In this document: positions 43,207 to 52,065 of the stretch, one piece after another
How positions within the stretch are numbered: the first letter of the stretch is position 1
How the letters are laid out: each line of letters opens with the position of its first letter
Assembly: GCF_900142715.1 (NCBI RefSeq)
Contig: NZ_FRBX01000002.1
Location: 682,001 to 746,000, forward strand
Source: Flavobacterium pectinovorum
Lineage (GTDB): Bacteria > Bacteroidota > Bacteroidia > Flavobacteriales > Flavobacteriaceae
Direction: 5' to 3'
Length of the DNA stretch: 64,000 nucleotides
Translations under genes and position numbers: made by a program
The notes under the pieces: generated by a model
The model's database searches: none
The model's input: only the letters and a program-made list of their open reading frames with translations
What the model was told of the DNA's origin: nothing

Positions 43207-43548
43207 ATGAAAAATTTAATTTTAATTGCGATGATCACTTTTTTAGGATTTTCGGCTCAGGCCCAAACTAAAAAAAACAAGAACTTAAAATATACAACAG
43301 AAGTAAACGGAAATTGTGAGCAATGTAAAAAGCGAATCGAAAAAGCTGCTTATAGTGTTCCAGGTGTAAAAACAGCCAACTGGGATATTAATACACATCA
43401 ATTAAGTGTAATATTAAATGAAGAGAAATCTTCGCCTGCTGATTTAAATAAAGCCATTGCCAAAGTCGGTCATGATACAAAAGAAGTAAAAGCAACTCAG
43501 GAAGATTACGATAATTTGCACTCTTGTTGTAAGTACGAAAGAGGTTAA
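43207..43548 (+). CDS. Exported heavy-metal-associated (HMA) domain protein
   Basis: The 113-residue protein has a signal peptide (MITFLGFSAQAQ) and one ferredoxin-like HMA domain with CxxC at Cys37 and Cys40 (GNCEQCKKRIEKAAYSVPGV). It ends with a second cysteine pair in HSCCKYERG. It is likely a periplasmic metal carrier working with the TonB receptor 68 bp upstream. Copper is the usual ligand for such domains. A terminator follows immediately. Confidence 0.87.
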   Translation: MKNLILIAMITFLGFSAQAQTKKNKNLKYTTEVNGNCEQCKKRIEKAAYSVPGVKTANWDINTHQLSVILNEEKSSPADLNKAIAKVGHDTKEVKATQEDYDNLHSCCKYERG

Positions 43549-43555
43549 TAATTTA

Positions 43556-43584
43556 AAGCCCAGGTTTGATAGCCTGGGCTTCTT
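43556..43584 (+). terminator. Terminator of the metal operon
   Basis: AAGCCCAGG pairs with CCTGGGCTT around TTTGATAG, followed by CTTTG. The T tract is short but the stem is strong. Confidence 0.7.
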
Positions 43585-43679
43585 TGAATAGTTAATTTAT
43601 CTTTAAAATACCGTATTTTATTGTGGTTAAAGTAAATTATTGTTACTTTCACCAACTATAAATGTAACCAAACCATTTT

Positions 43680-44360
43680 ATGAATAATTTTGATTGGACC
43701 CAATTAATTAACCCTGAATTCTATATTACTTTAAGCATTGGAGGTTTCCAAATTGGTTTGTATATTGTTTTGTTTATAGTTTTTGCCGAAACAGGACTTT
43801 TTGCTGGTTTTTTTCTTCCCGGAGATAGTTTGTTGTTTTTAGCAGGTATTTACAGTCGTGATTTAATTCAAAATGTAGTTTATATTCCAAGTGATTTTAT
43901 AAATGTTTTTATACTTTCAATTTTGGTTGCTATAATGGGAGTTCTTGGAAATATGACCGGTTATTGGTTTGGTGCTAAAAGCGGATATTATTTATTTAAA
44001 AAAGAAGATTCTTTCTGGTTCAAAAAGAAATATTTATTACAGTCAAAAGATTTCTTTGAAAAGTATGGAGGAAAAGCTATTATCTACGCTAGGTTTTTAC
44101 CTATTTTTAGAACTTTCGCTCCAATTATTGCAGGTATAGTTTCGATGGACAAAAAGAAATTTATGTTTTATAATGTTCTGAGTTCAGTTTTATGGTCCTT
44201 CTTATTGATTTTTTCCGGACATTACTTATATGGCGTGTTTTTAAAACAAGGAATAAATTTAAAAGAGCATATTGAATATATCATCATTATAATTGTAATA
44301 ATTTCTACATTCCCGGTTCTTCTTAAATTATTAAAGAAAAGACCAATTGAAAAAATATAA
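43680..44360 (+). CDS. DedA-family (SNARE-associated/VTT) membrane protein
   Basis: The 226-residue protein has the DedA core: ETGLFAGFFLPGDSLLFLAGI near the N-terminus (ExGxxxPxPGExxL type), a central GNMTGYWFGAKSGYYLFKK and the FARFxPxxRTFxPxxAG motif as YARFLPIFRTFAPIIAG, then C-terminal helices and a basic tail. DedA proteins are polytopic membrane proteins; some act as undecaprenyl-phosphate or phospholipid flippases. It stands alone between two terminators. Confidence 0.9.
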   Translation: MNNFDWTQLINPEFYITLSIGGFQIGLYIVLFIVFAETGLFAGFFLPGDSLLFLAGIYSRDLIQNVVYIPSDFINVFILSILVAIMGVLGNMTGYWFGAKSGYYLFKKEDSFWFKKKYLLQSKDFFEKYGGKAIIYARFLPIFRTFAPIIAGIVSMDKKKFMFYNVLSSVLWSFLLIFSGHYLYGVFLKQGINLKEHIEYIIIIIVIISTFPVLLKLLKKRPIEKI

Positions 44361-44378
44361 TTGAAATCATATATAGTG

Positions 44379-44411
44379 AAAAGTCCGAAGTTTTAACTTC
44401 GGACTTTTTTT
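44379..44411 (+). terminator. Terminator after the DedA gene
   Basis: AAGTCCGAAG pairs with CTTCGGACTT around TTTTAA, followed by T7. Confidence 0.9.
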
Positions 44412-44550
44412 ATGAAGCAAAATGAATTAATTTGAAAGTCTGCGTAGTGGTAAAATCAGAATAAAAATTAATGTTCTCCACAATGTTTAGTTTTTACCCA
44501 TTCTATAGCGATAGATAGTTTTTAAATTGAAAGCATAAAATATAGGCATA

Positions 44551-44583
44551 AAAAATCCAAGTCATAAACTTGGATTTTTTTAT
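44551..44583 (-). terminator. Terminator of the mre/rod operon (usable on both strands)
   Basis: AAAAATCCAAGT pairs with ACTTGGATTTTT around CATAA; T runs follow in both directions. It lies about 60 bp after the rodA stop. Confidence 0.75.
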
Positions 44584-44595
44584 ATCAATTAGAAT

Positions 44596-44622
44596 TTGGA
44601 ATTTATCCCGAGGCTTCGGGAT
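44596..44622 (+). repeat. Interspersed palindromic repeat (TCCCGAGGCTTCGGGA family), copy 2
   Basis: TTGGAATTTA followed by TCCCGAGGCTTCGGGAT. It equals copy 1 (6951-6980, opposite strand) except for one base. It lies between rodA and its terminator. Confidence 0.7.
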
Positions 44623-44639
44623 TGAAATTTAATGTATGT

Positions 44640-45875
44640 TTACCATTCATTAACCTTGTTAGCATCCATTTTTAAGAAGATAAACAACAAAATAGTGAAT
44701 CCCCAAAGTCCGGAACCTCCATACGAAAAGAACGGCAACGGAACCCCGATAGTAGGGAAGATGCCCACAACCATTGCTATATTTACAAAAAAGTGAATAA
44801 ACAGAATTCCTGCAACGCAATAACCATAAACCCGGCTAAACTTCGTCTTCTGTCTTTCGGCTAAATAAATCACTCTTAAAAGCAATCCGGCAAAAAGAAG
44901 AATAACAACAAGTGATCCGGCAAAACCCCACTCTTCTCCAACGGTTGTAAAAATATAATCGGTATGTTGTTCTGGTACAAAACCTCCTTTGGTTTGAGTC
45001 CCTTCTAAAAAGCCTTTTCCTATCCAGCCACCAGATCCAATTGCAATTTCAGATTGATTGGTATTGTATCCAATACCTTTCATGTCAACTGTTTTTCCTA
45101 GTAAAATATTAAAACGGTCTCTATGATGCTGTTTAAAAACGTTGTCAAAAACATAATCGACAGATAAAACAAAACCTGAAATCAAAGCCAAAAGTATCGT
45201 GCTTAAAAGTAGATTTCGATCTACAGCCCGGCCTTTAAAATGTATAATTATTAATACTCCTAAAGAAATTAGTATAACAACATAAGGTTCTAAAACCAGC
45301 GTTAATACAAATAATAATATAGTTATAAAGCCTGTCCAGACATACCATGAAGGTAATCCTTCTCTAAACAAAACAACAATAAAAATACTATAGATTAAAG
45401 CACTTCCGGGATCGGGTTGTGGTAAAATTAAAAGCACGGGCAAAAACACAATGGCCAATGCCTGAATTTGTCTGTTTGTTTCCTTTAAGTTAATTTGACT
45501 GTCACTTAAATATTTGGCCAAAGCCAATGATGTTGCAGCTTTTGCAAACTCAGATGGCTGAATTGTAAAACTTCCAATGGCATACCAGCATCTTTGTCCG
45601 GCTATTGTTTTTCCAAAAAGAAACAATCCCGCTAAGGATAACAAGGAAACACCAAATATAATACTGGCGTATTTTTCGTAAAACTTACCGTCTACAAACA
45701 GAACAACAAGTATTAACGGAATAGTACAGGCAATAAATATTAATTGTTTTTCGTAAGTGCCATCTGTAGACAATAGGGAAGATGAATATATATTCAGCCA
45801 ACCCAGAGTTACTAAGGCAATGTAGATAAAGACACTTATCCAATCAATATTATTTTTTACACTTTGATTTCTCAT
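44640..45875 (-). CDS. rodA: Rod-shape determining peptidoglycan glycosyltransferase RodA
   Basis: The 411-residue SEDS protein has about ten membrane helices. Family motifs are present: QRCWYAIGSFTIQPSEFAK, the loop after LLGKTVDMKGIGYNTNQSE, KGFLEGTQTKGGFVPEQHTD, FTTVGEEWGF and PLPFFSYGGSG. RodA polymerises lipid II during elongation, together with PBP2 encoded 15 bp upstream. It is the last gene of the mreBCD-mrdA-rodA cluster. Confidence 0.95.
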   Translation of the reverse strand: MRNQSVKNNIDWISVFIYIALVTLGWLNIYSSSLLSTDGTYEKQLIFIACTIPLILVVLFVDGKFYEKYASIIFGVSLLSLAGLFLFGKTIAGQRCWYAIGSFTIQPSEFAKAATSLALAKYLSDSQINLKETNRQIQALAIVFLPVLLILPQPDPGSALIYSIFIVVLFREGLPSWYVWTGFITILLFVLTLVLEPYVVILISLGVLIIIHFKGRAVDRNLLLSTILLALISGFVLSVDYVFDNVFKQHHRDRFNILLGKTVDMKGIGYNTNQSEIAIGSGGWIGKGFLEGTQTKGGFVPEQHTDYIFTTVGEEWGFAGSLVVILLFAGLLLRVIYLAERQKTKFSRVYGYCVAGILFIHFFVNIAMVVGIFPTIGVPLPFFSYGGSGLWGFTILLFIFLKMDANKVNEW

Positions 45876-45890
45876 TTGAAATAACCCTTA

Positions 45891-47858
45891 TTAGTTCTCT
45901 TTAGTAGTGTCTACGGCTGTTTTTTTAATTTCTGTTTTTGGAGCTGTTGGTACTTTTGGCACCACTATTTTAGCTTTTAAGACAGAATCTTTTGGAGTAG
46001 ATTCGATAGCGCTTGCTTCGTTCATTCCTCCTAATTTGGCATATTCGCTGGCTAAGCTTTTATTTAATACGCGAACCTCCAGATCTGTTCGGGTAATTTT
46101 CTTTCTTAGATATTTTTCTATCATCAAACTGGCAATTGGTCCCGCAACGGTAGCACCAAAACCTCCGTTTTCGATCATGATCGCAATAGCAATTTTCGGA
46201 TTGTCTTTTGGGGCAAAGGCTACAAATATAGAGTGATCTTTAAGCTGTGTTCTTTTTCCGTTTATTTTAGCGAAATTTTCTGCTGTACCCGTTTTTCCGC
46301 AAATATCAATGCCATTTACCCTAAGTGCATAAGCTGTTCCTTTATTGTATACATCAAATAAACCACTTATTACAGGTGGAAAATATTTTTGATCAATTGT
46401 CGTAACATGCTTGGTAGTAAATTTAGCATCAATTTTTTTACCTTCAATCTTTTTAATGATGTGAGGTGTGTAATAATAACCTTGATTGGCAACTGTCGCC
46501 ATCATATTGGCAAGTTGTATTGGCGTCATTAAAACTTCTCCCTGACCAATTGAATTTGATACAATTGTTGTGCTTCTCCAACCTCCATTAGGATATATTT
46601 TTTTGTATGTTTTAGAAGTTGGTATGTTTCCTTTTTTACCTGTAGGTAAATCATAGCCCATAAACTGACCTAATCCAAAACTTTTTACGTGATTACTCCA
46701 AACATCAACAGCTTTTCCCGGATCAGAATATTTATTAATAGTTAACATGTATGCATTTGCAAAATAAGTGTTACAGGAATTATAAATTCCGTTATGCAAT
46801 TGATGCGGACCAAAACCGTGACATTTCATAAAACGTCCTCTACCGTAACTAAATCCGTGGTGGCACATAAAGGATGTCTGCTCATTGATAACACCTTCTT
46901 GCAATGCTACCAAACCGGTTAAGATTTTGAATGGTGAACCCGGAGGATATTCGGCTAAAAGTCCTCTGTCGTATAAAGGTTTTGCAATAGAATCGTGATA
47001 TAAAAGTGTGTAGTTTTTAGATCTTTGTCTTCCAACTAAAATACCCGGATCATATGATGGAGCAGTTACCAAAGCCAGAATTTCTCCTGATTTAGGTTCT
47101 ATCGCAACAATCCCGCCTCTTTTATTAATCATTAGTTCTTCGCCATATTTTTGAAGTTCGGCATCAATTGTTAAGTTGATGTCTTCCCCGGCAACGGCGA
47201 TGGTGTCGTATTTACCATCTTTGTAAGAACCAATTTCTCGGTTGTATTTGTCTTTCTGAATGTATTTTACACCTTTAATTCCGCGTAAAATTTCTTCGTA
47301 GCTTTCTTCAACACCTTGTTTTCCAATTAAATCCCCACTATTGTAGTATGGGTTTTTGGCAATTAAATTTTCATTTACCTGAGTGATAAAACCAAATATA
47401 TTGGCACCATAGTCAACTTCATAGTCACGAAGCGATCTTTTCTGAAAATAGAAACCTTCATATTTTCTGATCTTTTCCTGAAAAGCGGCAAACTCTGATT
47501 TGTTTAATTGTGCAAGAAAAACAGATGGTAATCGTGGGCTATATATTTTTGCCTTTGCAATTCTCTTATAATATTCTTCGGGAGTAATGCTTAGTAAATT
47601 ACAAAATTCAGTAACATTAAGATTTTCCTTGATTTCTCTCGGAATAACCATAATGTCATAAGAAGCCTGATTGGCTACCAATAATTTTCCATTTCGGTCA
47701 TATATATATCCTCTTTCAGGATAATCATACGCCTTTTTTATTGCATTATTTTCTGATTTTAATTTGAATGAATCATCAATAATTTGCAAATAAAATATCC
47801 TGATCACTAGCAAAGATGCTGCAATAATAATTAAAGAGGGCAGCAGGACTTTTCTCAT
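45891..47858 (-). CDS. mrdA: Penicillin-binding protein 2
   Basis: The 655-residue class B PBP has one N-terminal membrane helix, a dimerisation domain (ERGYIYDRNGKLLVANQASY) and a transpeptidase domain. The catalytic triad motifs are SxxK as PPGSPFKILTGL, SxN as IYNSCNTYF and KTG as CGKTGTAENF. The C-terminal tail of about 55 residues is rich in Lys, Pro and Thr. It cross-links peptidoglycan in side-wall synthesis with RodA. It overlaps mreD by 4 bp. Confidence 0.95.
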   Translation of the reverse strand: MRKVLLPSLIIIAASLLVIRIFYLQIIDDSFKLKSENNAIKKAYDYPERGYIYDRNGKLLVANQASYDIMVIPREIKENLNVTEFCNLLSITPEEYYKRIAKAKIYSPRLPSVFLAQLNKSEFAAFQEKIRKYEGFYFQKRSLRDYEVDYGANIFGFITQVNENLIAKNPYYNSGDLIGKQGVEESYEEILRGIKGVKYIQKDKYNREIGSYKDGKYDTIAVAGEDINLTIDAELQKYGEELMINKRGGIVAIEPKSGEILALVTAPSYDPGILVGRQRSKNYTLLYHDSIAKPLYDRGLLAEYPPGSPFKILTGLVALQEGVINEQTSFMCHHGFSYGRGRFMKCHGFGPHQLHNGIYNSCNTYFANAYMLTINKYSDPGKAVDVWSNHVKSFGLGQFMGYDLPTGKKGNIPTSKTYKKIYPNGGWRSTTIVSNSIGQGEVLMTPIQLANMMATVANQGYYYTPHIIKKIEGKKIDAKFTTKHVTTIDQKYFPPVISGLFDVYNKGTAYALRVNGIDICGKTGTAENFAKINGKRTQLKDHSIFVAFAPKDNPKIAIAIMIENGGFGATVAGPIASLMIEKYLRKKITRTDLEVRVLNKSLASEYAKLGGMNEASAIESTPKDSVLKAKIVVPKVPTAPKTEIKKTAVDTTKEN

Positions 47859-48361
47859 CTTCTATTGGGCTTAATAAGATAAATTATTATGATTGAAATA
47901 ATTATGGTGAATATCGAACTAAATAAAGTTCTTAATAGTATGTCCCAGATAAATTTAAACTGAAAAGCTTCGAGTATAAATAGTATAATGTGATGTAATA
48001 AAACCGATACTAGAATAAACGAAAACCTTTCGGGTGTTAAAGACTCATTTAGTTTGATTGTTTGGTATTCGTAACTTAGACCAAATGAGAATTTAAAAAT
48101 ATAAGGCCTGTAATACGCCAGAATTACACAAGCTGTTGCGTGAATTCCGCCAGAATTACAAAACATATCCATGGTAAGGCCAAGTAAGAAACTCGAAATT
48201 ATTAACCCTGATTTGTTACTGTTTACCGGATAAAGAATGATATAAAGAATATACGGAAAAGGACTTATGTATCCTAAGAAATTCATATTATTAAAAATAA
48301 CAACCTGAATTGCCAGTAACATTATAAACCGAAAAATATTGACTAACAATGCGCTATTCAT
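47855..48361 (-). CDS. mreD: Rod-shape determining protein MreD
   Basis: The 168-residue protein has five to six membrane helices and sits in the standard place between mreC and mrdA, overlapping both (8 bp and 4 bp). The FPYILYIILYPVN and GLTMDMFCNSGGIHATACV segments fit MreD. It is thought to link the cytoskeletal and periplasmic parts of the elongasome. Assignment rests on topology, length and gene order. Confidence 0.9.
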   Translation of the reverse strand: MNSALLVNIFRFIMLLAIQVVIFNNMNFLGYISPFPYILYIILYPVNSNKSGLIISSFLLGLTMDMFCNSGGIHATACVILAYYRPYIFKFSFGLSYEYQTIKLNESLTPERFSFILVSVLLHHIILFILEAFQFKFIWDILLRTLFSSIFTIIISIIIIYLIKPNRR

Positions 48362-49178
48362 CTTTCTCCTTTTTTTCTAAATTAATAAGTTCTTCGCGGT
48401 CTTTACTTTTAATAATATAAACATGTCCAAGATTGGTCATATCGTTAAATAGTTTTACGTTTATGACGTAAAAACTTGTCTTGTCTTTAATGTAAATTTT
48501 ATCAACGGTACCAATGTTAATTCCTTCAGGGAAAATTACAGATTGGCCTCCGGTAACAATTGTATCGCCTTTTCTGATTGATGCTAATCTAGGTACATCT
48601 TCTAACTGAACATATCCGGTGCTTTTACCGTTCCAGGTTAAAGAACCAAAGTGATTTGACTTTTTGATTTTAGCATTAATCTGAGATTTCATATTCAAAA
48701 TACTAACCACAGTAGAATAGTTTTTTGATGTATTATCAACCACACCAATAATTCCTAAACTGTTGATTACTCCCATATCCTGTTTCACTCCGTCTTTTGC
48801 TCCGGAATTTAAGGTAATATAGTTTTCGTGAGTGCTGTAAGAGTTATGAATTACTTTTGAAACAATGATATCAGCAGGTTTTACTCCTTTTATACTGTCA
48901 GCCAAAGGTATTTTTGTGGTGTCTTTTTTATTAAATAAAAGGCTTTTTAATCTTGCGTTTTCAAGTACCAGTTCGTCATTTTCGGTTCTTAAATTCAAAT
49001 ATTCATTTACGTGATTAATTTTTTCATAAACGCCTCCGCTTAAAAAATTAGCCGAACTGATTACTTTGCTTCTGTGATAGGAATGAGATTGAATTGTGAG
49101 AGCCAACGAAATACCTAAAAGCAGCAAAAACAGCAATCGATTACTGTTTCGTATAATGAAATTAAAAATTTGCTGCAT
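48354..49178 (-). CDS. mreC: Rod-shape determining protein MreC
   Basis: The 274-residue bitopic protein has a membrane helix near residues 13-29, a coiled coil (YLNLRTENDELVLENARLKS) and the MreC beta-sandwich (SKVIHNSYSTHENYITLNSG, GVINSLGIIGVVDNTSKNYS). It organises PBP2 and RodA in the periplasm. It is separated from mreB by 111 bp containing a stem-loop, while the following genes overlap. Confidence 0.93.
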   Translation of the reverse strand: MQQIFNFIIRNSNRLLFLLLLGISLALTIQSHSYHRSKVISSANFLSGGVYEKINHVNEYLNLRTENDELVLENARLKSLLFNKKDTTKIPLADSIKGVKPADIIVSKVIHNSYSTHENYITLNSGAKDGVKQDMGVINSLGIIGVVDNTSKNYSTVVSILNMKSQINAKIKKSNHFGSLTWNGKSTGYVQLEDVPRLASIRKGDTIVTGGQSVIFPEGINIGTVDKIYIKDKTSFYVINVKLFNDMTNLGHVYIIKSKDREELINLEKKEKDE

Positions 49179-49228
49179 TTCTTGTTCGGTTATTTTGTTT
49201 CAGGATATGCTTTAGGGCTTCAAATTTT

Positions 49229-49262
49229 ATAAGAGCCGAATGATTCAATTCGACTCTTATAA
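49229..49262 (-). other. Stem-loop between mreB and mreC
   Basis: ATAAGAGCCGAAT and ATTCGACTCTTAT pair with one mismatch around GATTCA. No T tract follows on the - strand, so it looks like an mRNA-stability or attenuation element rather than a full terminator. Confidence 0.5.
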
Positions 49263-49289
49263 AGATCTTTTAATTTGTTATTTAGAATC

Positions 49290-50318
49290 TTATTTTATTA
49301 AGATGCTTTTAAATTTTGCAATGTTTTTAAGTGCCATTCCAGTTCCACGAACTACTGCTCTTAATGGATCTTCAGCAATGTAAACAGGTAAATCTGTTTT
49401 TTGCGAAATACGTTTATCCAAACCTCTTAACATTGATCCACCACCAGCTAAATAAATACCTGTATTGTAGATATCAGCAGCTAATTCAGGAGGTGTTTGA
49501 GATAAAGTTTCCATTACAGCATCTTCAATACGTTGAATTGATTTGTCTAATGCTTTGGCGATTTCACGGTAAGAAACATCTACTTGTTTTGGTTTACCGG
49601 TAAGTAAATCTCTACCCTGAACAGACATATCTTCAGGAGGTCCGTCTAAATCTTCGATAGCGGCTCCAATTTGAATTTTTATTTTCTCTGCAGTACTTTC
49701 TCCCACAAAAAGATTGTGTTGAGTACGCATGTAATAAACGATATCATTTGTAAAAACGTCACCTGCAATTTTTACAGATTTGTCACATACAATTCCGCCT
49801 AAAGCGATAACGGCAATTTCGGTAGTCCCACCTCCAATATCAACAATCATGTTTCCTTTTGGCTGCATAATATCGATACCAATACCAATTGCTGCTGCCA
49901 TTGGCTCGTGAATTAAGTAAACTTCTTTTCCGTTTACTCTTTCACAAGATTCTTTTACTGCTCGCATCTCAACTTCAGTAATACCAGACGGAATACATAC
50001 TACCATTCTTAATGCTGGAGTAAACATTCTTTTCTTTAATGCTGGTATGCTTTTAATGAACATATTGATCATTTTTTCTGAAGCATCAAAATCGGCAATT
50101 ACACCATCCTTCAAAGGCCTTATGGTCTTGATGTTTTCATGTGTCTTACCCTGCATCATGTTAGCTTCTTTACCAACAGCAATGATTTTGCCTGATATTC
50201 TATCACGTGCAACGATTGATGGACTATCAATAACAACTTTATCATTATGAATGATTAAAGTGTTTGCGGTACCAAGGTCTATCGCAATATCCTCGGTCAT
50301 GAAATCAAAAAATCCCAT
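49290..50318 (-). CDS. mreB: Rod-shape determining actin homologue MreB
   Basis: The 342-residue actin-fold ATPase has phosphate loop 1 as IAIDLGTANTLI, phosphate loop 2 as MIVDIGGGTTEIAVI and the adenosine motif LAGGGSMLRGLD. It forms filaments under the inner membrane that guide lateral wall synthesis. A TAACTTTG box at 50361-50368 precedes it. It leads the mreBCD-mrdA-rodA cluster. Confidence 0.97.
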   Translation of the reverse strand: MGFFDFMTEDIAIDLGTANTLIIHNDKVVIDSPSIVARDRISGKIIAVGKEANMMQGKTHENIKTIRPLKDGVIADFDASEKMINMFIKSIPALKKRMFTPALRMVVCIPSGITEVEMRAVKESCERVNGKEVYLIHEPMAAAIGIGIDIMQPKGNMIVDIGGGTTEIAVIALGGIVCDKSVKIAGDVFTNDIVYYMRTQHNLFVGESTAEKIKIQIGAAIEDLDGPPEDMSVQGRDLLTGKPKQVDVSYREIAKALDKSIQRIEDAVMETLSQTPPELAADIYNTGIYLAGGGSMLRGLDKRISQKTDLPVYIAEDPLRAVVRGTGMALKNIAKFKSILIK

Positions 50319-50360
50319 AAGTTTTTTAGGGGTTTAAAATGTTATAAATAATTTATCGAA

Positions 50361-50368
50361 CAAAGTTA
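50361..50368 (-). promoter_or_regulatory. -7 promoter box of mreB
   Basis: TAACTTTG on the - strand matches TAnnTTTG perfectly, 42 bases before the ATG and just beyond the purH stop codon. Confidence 0.45.
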
Positions 50369-50374
50369 AACAAA

Positions 50375-51901
50375 TTAATGTTTAAAATGACGTGTTCCTG
50401 TAAATACCATTGCAAGATTATTTTCGTTGCAATAATTTATACTTAATTCGTCTTTTATTGAACCTCCCGGCTGAATTACTGCTGTTATTCCTGCTTTTTT
50501 GGCTAATTCAACACAATCCGGAAAAGGGAAAAATGCATCACTTGCCATAGAAGCGCCGGTTAAATCAAAGCCAAAAGCTTTTGCTTTATCAACAGCCTGC
50601 ACTAAAGCATCAACTCTTGATGTCTGACCTGTTCCTGACGAAATTAATGTTCCGTTTTTAGCAAAGACAATCGTATTTGATTTTGTGTTTTTGCAAATTT
50701 TTGAAGCAAATATCAAATCTTCTATTTCCTGAGCCGTAGGTTCTGTCGTAGTAACGGTTTTTAAATGCTCTTTATTATCTGTAATATTATTTCTATCCTG
50801 AATTAACAAACCATTAAGACATGTTCTTACTTGTCTTGAAGGTAATTCAACTTCATTTTGAACTAATATAATTCTATTTTTCTTCTCTTGTAAAACTTCA
50901 ATTGCATCATCATCATAACTTGGAGCAATTACAACTTCGCAAAATAATTTGTTGATTTCTTGTGCTGTAGCTAAATCAATTTTAGTGTTTGCAATTAAAA
51001 CTCCACCAAAAGCAGATGTTGGATCGCAAGCCAAAGCTGCCAAATAAGCCTCGCTGATTGTTTTTCTTGAAGCTAAACCACAAGCATTGTTGTGTTTTAA
51101 TATTGCAAATGTTGGTCCGTCAGTTTTAAACTCGTTAATTAAGTTTACAGCCGCATCAACGTCTAATAAATTATTGTAAGATAACTCTTTTCCGTGGACT
51201 TTTTTAAACATTGCGTCAAAATCTCCAAAAAAGAAACCTTTTTGATGTGGGTTTTCGCCATATCTCAAAATTTGACCACCGGCAATACTTTCTTTGTAGA
51301 TCGTTTCGTCAGTATTAAAATAGTTAAAAATAGCACCATCATAATGAGATGAAACATGAAATGCTTTTGTAGCAAACAATCTTCTGTTTTCAAGAGTTGT
51401 TGCACCGTTTTGTTCTGTAATCAAATCCAAAAGCAAACTGTATTCATTTACCGAAGCTACAATTACAGTGTCTTTGAAGTTTTTTGCACCGGCACGAATC
51501 AATGAAATTCCGCCAATATCAATTTTTTCGATAATTTCCTGTTCACTTGCACCAGAAGCAACAGTTTTTTCAAACGGATACAAATCAACAATCACCAAAT
51601 CAATCTGAGGAATATCAAATTCTTTCATTTGCTGAACATCACTTTCATCATCCTGACGATTTAAAATTCCGCCAAAAATTTTCGGGTGTAATGTTTTTAC
51701 TCTTCCACCAAGAATTTCAGGAAAAGAAGTAATGTCTTCAACAGGAACTACCGGAATTCCAAGGTTTTTAATAAAATCTTCTGTTCCGCCAGTTGAGTAA
51801 AGTGTTACATTTTGTTCGTGTAATTTTCTAACGATTGGCTCTAGTCCATCTTTCGAAAAAACAGATATTAATGCTGATTGTATTGTTTTAGTTGTGCTCA
51901 T
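50375..51901 (-). CDS. purH: Bifunctional AICAR transformylase/IMP cyclohydrolase
   Basis: I use the ATG at 51901 (MSTTKTIQSALISVFSKDG); the frame extends 27 bases further to 51928, but a perfect TACTTTTG promoter box at 51926-51933 makes the longer form unlikely. The 508 residues comprise the MGS-like IMP cyclohydrolase domain (LYSTGGTEDFIKNLGIP, GGRVKTLHPKIFGGIL) and the transformylase domain (LRYGENPHQKGFF, AILKHNNACGLA, SDAFFPFPD, QPGGSIKD). It performs the last two steps of IMP synthesis. Confidence 0.96.
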   Translation of the reverse strand: MSTTKTIQSALISVFSKDGLEPIVRKLHEQNVTLYSTGGTEDFIKNLGIPVVPVEDITSFPEILGGRVKTLHPKIFGGILNRQDDESDVQQMKEFDIPQIDLVIVDLYPFEKTVASGASEQEIIEKIDIGGISLIRAGAKNFKDTVIVASVNEYSLLLDLITEQNGATTLENRRLFATKAFHVSSHYDGAIFNYFNTDETIYKESIAGGQILRYGENPHQKGFFFGDFDAMFKKVHGKELSYNNLLDVDAAVNLINEFKTDGPTFAILKHNNACGLASRKTISEAYLAALACDPTSAFGGVLIANTKIDLATAQEINKLFCEVVIAPSYDDDAIEVLQEKKNRIILVQNEVELPSRQVRTCLNGLLIQDRNNITDNKEHLKTVTTTEPTAQEIEDLIFASKICKNTKSNTIVFAKNGTLISSGTGQTSRVDALVQAVDKAKAFGFDLTGASMASDAFFPFPDCVELAKKAGITAVIQPGGSIKDELSINYCNENNLAMVFTGTRHFKH

Positions 51902-51925
51902 TGTGTAGTTATGATTTTCAGACTG

Positions 51926-51933
51926 CAAAAGTA
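51926..51933 (-). promoter_or_regulatory. -7 promoter box of purH
   Basis: TACTTTTG on the - strand is a perfect match. It would start transcription near 51920, between the two candidate start codons of purH, and so favours the downstream ATG. Confidence 0.5.
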
Positions 51934-52065
51934 GTTTTTTTAAATATTATTTTAAAGGATTTAGTGTAACATTATACTAAAAAAATGTACTCATGAGTAA
52001 GTTGATTTTTATTAGGTTTTTGATTTTAATTTATTGAATTTTACTTTATTGAAAAATACAAACAT

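Noticed and set aside
45907..46236. 109-residue open frame on the + strand opposite mrdA
   Set aside because: It is antisense to the conserved PBP2 C-terminal coding region, has no recognisable motif or promoter, and its openness follows from the codon use of the real gene.
51902..51928. Upstream ATG of purH adding nine residues
   Set aside because: It coincides with the TACTTTTG promoter box, so it would not be in the transcript; the shorter start fits the family.
51988..51999. Perfect 12-bp palindrome TACTCATGAGTA between purH and the permease
   Set aside because: The same palindrome, extended by one base on each side, also occurs at 27631-27644 inside a coding region, so I treat it as chance rather than an operator.
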